The notes below the pieces were generated by a model, which saw only the letters and a program-made list of their open reading frames with translations, ran no database searches and was not told the origin of the DNA. This document shows, piece after piece, positions 17,270 through 22,391 of a stretch of 22,391 nt of DNA. How positions within the stretch are numbered: position 1 is the first letter of the stretch; every line of letters begins with the position of its first letter. Origin of the DNA: Kocuria sp. (GTDB lineage: Bacteria; Actinomycetota; Actinomycetes; Actinomycetales; Micrococcaceae); NCBI GenBank assembly GCA_030454085.1, contig JAKDJD010000038.1:1-22391 (forward strand), written 5' to 3'. The translations under genes were made by a program, and so were the position numbers.

Positions 17270-17291
17270 AAAGCAGGTACCTACCTACTTT
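17270..17291. terminator. Candidate bidirectional terminator between convergent genes
   Basis: AAAGCAGGTA (17270-17279) and TACCTACTTT (17282-17291) pair with one mismatch in the 129-base gap between uvrB and the convergent phosphoesterase gene. The A-run and T-run flanks suit both directions, but the loop is very short, so the stem would need to open at its tip. The T-run at 17241-17246 also follows a G/C-rich stretch. Confidence 0.35.
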
Positions 17292-17322
17292 CCCTCCCAC
17301 GACGCCGCACCTGGGTCCTCTC

Positions 17323-18915
17323 TCACGTAGCGACGAGCAGGTCCACGTTCCTGTCCTCCGGGCTCCCCTCCGCGTGAAGGCCTCCCACCGATCCCGTGTC
17401 GTTCGCCGCGAGGCCGCGATGAAGCGCGGCGAGGTTGTCGATGCCCGTCAGGGATGTCGGTTCCTCGGGGACTTGTGCATCAATCATCGTCGCCCGGATC
17501 CTCACCTCCGAACCGTTCCTGAAGATCTGGATCCCGCGGAACTGGACGGGCCATTCCGCGATGGAGGCCGTCGAAACCTCCCAGAACCCGTTCTTCGGGG
17601 TGTTTCCAGGGCGCGGCGTGACCTTGTTGATGTGCGTGTGGCCGGAGAGCCACAGAATCACGTTCGGGAAGGAGTGAAGGAGGCCCTCGACGTCGTCCGC
17701 CAGGTGCAGCGTGCCGCGTTCGTCCCCGGCGCCGTGGTCATTGTTCAGGGTGGACAGGCCGTGGTGGGAGGCCAGGACCACGAGGCGTTCCTCGGACCGG
17801 GCTTCGTCCAAACGGTCCCGCAACCACCGGAACTGGGCATCATCGAGGCATCCGTCCACGTGGCCGGCGGAATTAGTCGTGTCGAGGACGACAAGACGCA
17901 CGGAATCGTTGGGGTCGTAAGCGTAATAGGTGACGTCGTCACGGAGGTTCTGCTCAGTGAACCCGTGGCCTCGGGGCGCGCCGGGGGAGTCAAGGTGTGC
18001 TCGCACGTACTCGGACTTGCCCCAGACGGCCCGCCCGTCCGAAGGGTCGATGTCCCGGGCTGGCCCGCGGGAGGCCCATGTCGGGTCGTCGACGTAGGCG
18101 GGGGTCTTGCTGCCCTCCGGAGCCGACGAGGCATCCAGATCCACGGGTTTCCGCGAAGACGCCAGAAAATCGTTGTACTTCTCAGGCAGACGAGCGCGGC
18201 CCTGCACGAGGCAGTCGTGGTTTCCGAAGCACGTCAACCAGGGAAGGCTCAGTCCCTCGGTCCGAAAGGGCTTCGCCGCCTCCGCGAGAGCACCCGGGGC
18301 ATCCGGGTATCCGAGATTGGTCTTGTAGTGGTCGCGCGAGGAGGGTTCGGGGTTGTAGTAGCGCGGATCGCCCATGCCGACCGGCGCGTCCCGGAACTCG
18401 CGGCTGCCAGCAGCCGGTTCGACGTCGCCCCCGGTCAGGGATCGCAGATAGGCCTGGATCTCGTTGCGCTGGGAGGAATCTGCATTGTCGCCCGTCGTGA
18501 GGGCGAGGTCCCACAGTCCGGGTTGGGCCTCGACCAGATTGTTCATGGCTCGAACCATGCCCTCGATCGCGTGGTACTGCAAGAACTCCTGCGGCCGGTA
18601 GGACGGGGTCATTCCCGCCCACTCGGGGGAGCCATCGAGCTCCTGGAGGAACTCAAGACGGGCGGGAGAGGCGAGATCCGCGAGTTGGAAGTCCGTGAAG
18701 TGCACCAGGCCGAGTATTTGCTGCTCGTTCCGGGTGCGATCCTCGGCGCTCGTTTCCTCGGACGGATCGGCGTCGACCAGATTCGTCCGTACGAGGTGCT
18801 TTTCGCCCGGCCCCCTGCGGAGACGGCGGAAAGGGGAGGAATCGTCCGGAACGATGCGGTGGGCCGCCGTGGTCACGAGGTTCGATGACTCGAGGGTGCG
18901 TTCAGATTCGGTCAT
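17323..18915 (-). CDS. TIGR03767-like metallophosphoesterase
   Basis: A 530-residue calcineurin-like phosphoesterase. Metal-site blocks occur in order: FTDFQLAD (73-80), GDNADS (142-147), GNHD (231-234), SHHGLS (383-388) and GHTHIN (425-430). The first block has Gln77 where most of the superfamily has His (DxH). Large inserts between blocks, and YYNPEP and FGNHDCLVQG, recall the actinobacterial family TIGR03767, whose substrate is unknown. No signal peptide or membrane segment is visible, so it should be cytoplasmic, although several relatives are secreted. The ATG at 18915 follows AAGGAG, which overlaps the stop of the upstream transporter gene; the gap is 11 bases, so the two are almost certainly co-transcribed and possibly coupled. 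The substrate cannot be named. Confidence 0.82.
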   Translation of the reverse strand: MTESERTLESSNLVTTAAHRIVPDDSSPFRRLRRGPGEKHLVRTNLVDADPSEETSAEDRTRNEQQILGLVHFTDFQLADLASPARLEFLQELDGSPEWAGMTPSYRPQEFLQYHAIEGMVRAMNNLVEAQPGLWDLALTTGDNADSSQRNEIQAYLRSLTGGDVEPAAGSREFRDAPVGMGDPRYYNPEPSSRDHYKTNLGYPDAPGALAEAAKPFRTEGLSLPWLTCFGNHDCLVQGRARLPEKYNDFLASSRKPVDLDASSAPEGSKTPAYVDDPTWASRGPARDIDPSDGRAVWGKSEYVRAHLDSPGAPRGHGFTEQNLRDDVTYYAYDPNDSVRLVVLDTTNSAGHVDGCLDDAQFRWLRDRLDEARSEERLVVLASHHGLSTLNNDHGAGDERGTLHLADDVEGLLHSFPNVILWLSGHTHINKVTPRPGNTPKNGFWEVSTASIAEWPVQFRGIQIFRNGSEVRIRATMIDAQVPEEPTSLTGIDNLAALHRGLAANDTGSVGGLHAEGSPEDRNVDLLVAT

Positions 18916-18926
18916 GTGGATGCTCC

Positions 18927-20264
18927 TTACGCGTTGATCTCTTCGAGGCCGCGGTTCTTGGTCTCCGGAGCCATGAACACACAGATCAGCAGGCCCGCGA
19001 GGCCCACGGCGGCGAAGACCCAGAGGGCGGTGTTGTTGCCCCATGCGGCAACCATATTCGGGAATGCGACCACACCCAGGATCGACCCGATGCGGCTGAC
19101 CGACGTCGCCAGTCCCGAACCGGTCGCGCGCAACTCGGTCGGGAAGAGCTCCGTGGGATACACGAAGTTCAGGATTCCTCCGCCCGAATTGGCGAAGAGC
19201 ACCGCGACACTGAAGAGAATGATCAGGAACACCAGGTGCGGATCGACCGTCAGGGCCAGGATGGCCAGAGCGATCGTGAGTCCGCTGAAGGAAGTGATGA
19301 TGAGCGGACGGCGGCCCCACGAATCCACCAGGTTCATGCCAATCACGGAACCGATCAGGCCCAGTAGGGCCACGATGCCGGAGCCGACGATCACCGCCAC
19401 GTGATTTCCGTGGGTGAAGGGCGCCAGGATCGTCGGGGTGTACATCGAGATGCCGTAGTAAGCCGTTGCGTAGCAGAACCAGAAACCGCAGACGAAAAGT
19501 GTGCGGTTTCGCTGCCGTCCCGTGAACAGGCTGAGCAGCCGGGCAGAGCGTACCGGAGCGTTCGCCGGGTGGGCCGCCTCATGCTCGACCTCGTCCTGGC
19601 TCGGGCGCGTCCCAGTGATCCTCTCGACGACGTCGCGGGCCTCCTCCACGCGGCCGTGGGCCACGAGCCAGCGCGGCGATTCGGGCAACGTGACACGGAA
19701 GACGAAGACGACCAGAGCAAAGACGGCACCGACCAGGAGCATCGCTCTCCAGGCGAATTCGCCCAGGGGGAGGGTCGCCAGACCGATGACGTAGGCAACC
19801 ACCGCGCCCACGAACCACATGGCACCGAGCGACGTCGAGAGTCTGCCGCGACCCGCCTTGGGCGCGAACTCGGATACCAGCGTCGCGGAAATCGGGTAGT
19901 CGGCGCCGATGCCGATCCCCAGGAGGAAACGGAAAACGATCAGCCACCAGAGTCCCGGCGCGAAAGCGGTCAGAACGGCAAAGAGCACGAAGGCCAGGAG
20001 GTCGATGATGTACATCGCCTTGCGACCGAATTTGTCGGTCAGGTTGCCCAGCGTCACGGCCCCGACGAAAGAACCGACGATCGCGCTGCTGGTCAGCAAG
20101 GACTGCTCGCCGGCCCCCAGGCCCCATTCGCCGACGATCATGGGCATGGCCACGGCAATGATCGTCAGATCGAAACCGTCCAGGAACACTCCGCCCGCGG
20201 AGAGAAGGGTGACCTTGCGCTGAAATTTTCGTGTTCGCGGGCTGTCGAAGCCTTCGAAGTCCAT
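18927..20264 (-). CDS. MFS transporter, sugar-porter-like
   Basis: A 445-residue membrane transporter with 12 predicted hydrophobic helices. Helix 1 has GGVFLDGFDLTIIAVAMP, and the loop 2-3 motif is GNLTDKFGRKAMY. After helix 6 comes PESPRWLVAHGRVEEA, and the C-terminus has PETKNRGLEEIN; both are signatures of the sugar porter family. The acidic GFD in helix 1 is also seen in aromatic-acid and inositol/niacin carriers, so the substrate is open. ATG 20264 is preferred because GAGGA lies seven bases upstream; ATG 20282 would add six residues and lacks a ribosome site. It is the first gene of a two-gene operon with the phosphoesterase, divergent from the acyl-CoA synthetase gene. Confidence 0.88.
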   Translation of the reverse strand: MDFEGFDSPRTRKFQRKVTLLSAGGVFLDGFDLTIIAVAMPMIVGEWGLGAGEQSLLTSSAIVGSFVGAVTLGNLTDKFGRKAMYIIDLLAFVLFAVLTAFAPGLWWLIVFRFLLGIGIGADYPISATLVSEFAPKAGRGRLSTSLGAMWFVGAVVAYVIGLATLPLGEFAWRAMLLVGAVFALVVFVFRVTLPESPRWLVAHGRVEEARDVVERITGTRPSQDEVEHEAAHPANAPVRSARLLSLFTGRQRNRTLFVCGFWFCYATAYYGISMYTPTILAPFTHGNHVAVIVGSGIVALLGLIGSVIGMNLVDSWGRRPLIITSFSGLTIALAILALTVDPHLVFLIILFSVAVLFANSGGGILNFVYPTELFPTELRATGSGLATSVSRIGSILGVVAFPNMVAAWGNNTALWVFAAVGLAGLLICVFMAPETKNRGLEEINA

Positions 20265-20424
20265 GGGCTCGTCCTCGTGCATTCGTGGGTGGTGGTGCGC
20301 TGGTCGGCGCCTGACTGTGCGATGGTAGGGGCCTTCTTGGACCTGGGTGCGACCCCGGACCAAAGTATCGGTACACCGCGATGAACTGTCGGTGAAGAAA
20401 GGCAAGTCAGCCCCACCGAACTGG

Positions 20425-20454
20425 TGTGACCGGCCCCCATAGGTGAACTATATT
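20425..20454 (+). promoter_or_regulatory. Probable promoter of the acyl-CoA synthetase gene
   Basis: TATATT (20449-20454) is a strong -10 match; TGTGAC (20425-20430) is a weak -35 at 18-base spacing. Transcription would start near 20461, leaving a leader of about 50 bases before ATG 20510. The local AT-rich patch stands out in the surrounding GC-rich sequence. Confidence 0.5.
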
Positions 20455-20509
20455 TGGGACGTGGATCACATCATAGGCGATTCTCACACCATCGATGAGA
20501 GGGGACCCC

Positions 20510-22141
20510 ATGCTCACCGGGCATCCGTCGACCATGGCAGACGACTACCAGCTCAACGTCATCACGATGCTGCGTCACGCGGCAAGATCCTTCCCGGAGA
20601 CTGAGATCGTGTACCGGGACGACCGTGGGGCGTGGCAACGATCGAACTATGCCGTCGAGTACGGCCGGGTCGCGCAGATGGCACACGCCCTCTCCGGGCT
20701 CGGGGTCGCACCGGGCGACGTCGTCGGCGTGCTCGACTGGAACTCCCGACGTCACCTGGAGCTCTACTTCGCCCTCCCGGGTCTTGCGGCCACGCACCTC
20801 CAACTGAACATCAAACTCTCGCGCGAGGACTTGGCTTACGTGACCGAGCATTCGGGTGCGCAATGGATCGTGGTCGACGAATCGTTGCTTCCACTGGCCG
20901 AGGGGATCCAGGACGCGGAGAACATCAAGGGCTGGATCATCGCTTCCGACACCCCCGGAGGCAGGACCGAGACTTCGCTGCCGAATCCCGTGTACCTCGA
21001 GGACCTCATGACAGACGAGTCCGAAAGCTACGACTGGGAAGAAATCGAGGAATCGACCGCGGCCTACGCGGGATACACGACCGGTACCACAGGCCGGCCC
21101 AAGGGGATCTTCTATTCGCACCGATCCGTGTGCGTTCATTCGTGGGCGCTGCACACGTCCCTGTCCTTCACCCACCGTGACTGCCTGATGCCGGTGACCC
21201 CCATGTTCCACGCCATGACCTGGGGATTCCTCCATGCGGCAGTCCTGGCGGGAGCGAAGGTCGTGATGCCGGGGCAGTACGCGGCCTCCGACGTCGGCCC
21301 GCTCGCGGAAGCCCTCGTGGATGAAGGCGTCACCGTTTCGAACGGATCTCCGGCGATCTGGACTCCGATTCTCGAATACTTCCGGGCGCGCGCCGAATCC
21401 GTGGACCTGTCGGGATTGCGCGTGGTCGTCGCCGGGTCGGAACCTGCGCTCGCGCTCATGAAGGGCTTTGAGGAGACCGCGGGCGCGGACATCGTCCACG
21501 GATACGGGGCCTCGGAGACATCGCCGATTGTCGCGATCAACTGGATGCGCAAGCGATCTCTGGATGACATGCCGGAGGCCGACTGGTGGGACCTGAAACG
21601 GTCCCAGGGACTGCCGAGTGCGGGCACGGACATCAAAATCATGTCCCTGGACGGGACCGAGCAACCTCACGACGGCGTTTCCGCGGGCGAGGTCTACTAC
21701 AAGGGCCCTTACATCACGCAAGAGTACTTCGACCGGCCCGAGGCCGCCGACGCGTTCGAGGACGGCTGGTGGCGATCCGGCGACGTCGGAGTCATAGACC
21801 CCAACGGCTATCTCAAGCTGACGGACAGGTTGAAGGACGTGATCAAGTCGGGAGGCGAATGGATCTCCTCGATCGACATGGAGAACGCGATTCTGGACAA
21901 CCCGGCCGTGGCCGAGGCCGCCGTGATCGGCGTGCCCGATGAGAAGTGGGACGAACGTCCGGTCGCCTACGTGGTTGCGCGCGAGGGAAACACGATCGAC
22001 GCCGACACCGTACGCACCACGCTCTCGGCACGATTCGCCAAATGGCAGCTGCCGGACAGGGTCATGGTGGTCGACGAGCTTCCTCGGACGTCGGTCGGCA
22101 AGCTCAACAAGAAGAAACTCCGCTCGGACGACGCCGCGTGA
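20510..22141 (+). CDS. Fatty-acyl-CoA synthetase-like AMP-binding enzyme
   Basis: A 543-residue member of the ANL superfamily, which activates a carboxylic acid with ATP and joins it to CoA. The P-loop [11 protein letters not shown] starts at residue 189, followed by the A5 motif YGASETSPI and [28 protein letters not shown] (A7-A8, read in parts). The conserved Lys531 sits in [10 protein letters not shown]. Overall spacing is like medium/long-chain fatty-acyl-CoA ligases of the AlkK type, including the insert [17 protein letters not shown] 20510 is chosen because GAGAGGGG lies just upstream; ATG 20495 would add five residues and overlap that site. No other fatty-acid genes are nearby, so chain length and role remain open. 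Confidence 0.9.
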   Translation: MLTGHPSTMADDYQLNVITMLRHAARSFPETEIVYRDDRGAWQRSNYAVEYGRVAQMAHALSGLGVAPGDVVGVLDWNSRRHLELYFALPGLAATHLQLNIKLSREDLAYVTEHSGAQWIVVDESLLPLAEGIQDAENIKGWIIASDTPGGRTETSLPNPVYLEDLMTDESESYDWEEIEESTAAYAGYTTGTTGRPKGIFYSHRSVCVHSWALHTSLSFTHRDCLMPVTPMFHAMTWGFLHAAVLAGAKVVMPGQYAASDVGPLAEALVDEGVTVSNGSPAIWTPILEYFRARAESVDLSGLRVVVAGSEPALALMKGFEETAGADIVHGYGASETSPIVAINWMRKRSLDDMPEADWWDLKRSQGLPSAGTDIKIMSLDGTEQPHDGVSAGEVYYKGPYITQEYFDRPEAADAFEDGWWRSGDVGVIDPNGYLKLTDRLKDVIKSGGEWISSIDMENAILDNPAVAEAAVIGVPDEKWDERPVAYVVAREGNTIDADTVRTTLSARFAKWQLPDRVMVVDELPRTSVGKLNKKKLRSDDAA

Positions 22142-22180
22142 CCCGAGCGGGGCGTCGCGTGCGGGGCTGGAATGGGGAGC

Positions 22181-22240
22181 GGCCAGCCGTTGCCGGATCG
22201 GGAGGCGGTTGCCCGTTTGGGAGGCGGTTGCCTGTTTGGG
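22181..22240 (+). repeat. 19-bp tandem repeats, family 1 related
   Basis: GGGAGGCGGTTGCCCGTTT at 22200-22218 is repeated at 22219-22237 with one change and begins a third time at 22238. A degenerate copy may precede at 22181-22199. The inverted complement of the unit reappears at 22354-22373 inside the 96-bp element. Confidence 0.7.
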
Positions 22241-22287
22241 AGGCGGCGACATTCGGCGTCGTGCGCCGGGCAAGGCCTGTGTTGGGT

Positions 22288-22383
22288 GGGGGATACCCGA
22301 TTCGGCGGCGGAAAGCCCCGTTAGGTGGCGGTGAGAACCCCACCTAACGGGGGCAACCGCCTCCCAAATGGGTAACCGCCACC
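22288..22383 (+). repeat. 96-bp palindromic repeat, family 1, copy 2
   Basis: This is an ungapped match to 354-449 in the same orientation. The central hairpin CCCCGTTAGGTGG (22316-22328) and CCACCTAACGGGG (22340-22352) is perfect over 13 bp. Outer arms near 22291-22311 and 22357-22377 also pair imperfectly. The last bases of the window start another CACCTAACG, so the array may continue beyond the right edge. Confidence 0.8.
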
Positions 22384-22391
22384 TAACGCGG

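Noticed and set aside
20425..20480. CRP/GlxR-like half sites TGTGAC and GATCACA before the acyl-CoA synthetase gene
   Set aside because: The halves are far apart rather than in the 16-bp TGTGA-N6-TCACA arrangement, so this is not a binding site on this evidence.
22181..22391. Repeats at the right end as a CRISPR array
   Set aside because: The 19-bp units abut without spacers and the rest is palindromic. No cas genes are present.

Overview
The window is high-GC chromosomal DNA from an actinobacterium, most likely Micrococcales and close to Micrococcaceae (for example Kocuria, Arthrobacter or Rothia relatives). The evidence is the GC-rich third codon positions, the frequent GTG starts, the order ANTAR response regulator - polA - Eis-like acetyltransferase - rpsA - coaE - uvrB, an RpsA with four S1 domains and a long acidic tail, a PolA without a proofreading active site, and a LexA site of the Gram-positive TCGAAC-N4-GTTCGA type. 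The genus is inference. No phage, integrase, insertion sequence, tRNA, rRNA or CRISPR array was seen.

Layout. 1-874 has no convincing gene. It holds a strong G-quadruplex motif and one copy each of two dispersed palindromic repeat families. 875-7511 is a plus-strand housekeeping run: PdtaR-like ANTAR regulator, polA, an Eis-like GNAT enzyme, and rpsA with its own near-consensus promoter and a strong terminator. 7745-8431 (minus) is a YigZ/IMPACT protein, divergent from coaE (8537-9148, plus). 9149-9355 holds the largest cluster of the second repeat family, between convergent genes.

9356-14967 is an acid-sugar catabolic locus. A minus-strand operon (GntP permease, four-carbon acid sugar kinase OtnK, LtnD-like dehydrogenase) is divergent from a plus-strand pair (FCD-type GntR regulator overlapping a DenD-like D-erythronate dehydrogenase by 4 bp). 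The divergent gap carries a perfect 18-bp palindrome over the predicted start site of the permease operon. The likely role is uptake and oxidation of D-erythronate and L-threonate and phosphorylation to 3-oxotetronate 4-phosphate. The decarboxylase OtnC and isomerase OtnI that normally complete this route are not in the window.

uvrB (15046-17193) follows, with a LexA box in its promoter. It converges with a minus-strand pair, an MFS sugar-porter-like transporter and a cytoplasmic TIGR03767-like metallophosphoesterase. A fatty-acyl-CoA-synthetase-like gene is divergent from the transporter. The last 250 bases return to the first repeat family; its copies at 354-449 and 22288-22383 align without gaps and have compensating changes in the central stem.

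Most of the window is ordinary. The most original signals are the two repeat families, the incomplete erythronate/threonate locus with its operator, three promoter-to-start arrangements that suggest leaderless mRNAs, and the uncharacterised transporter-phosphoesterase pair.
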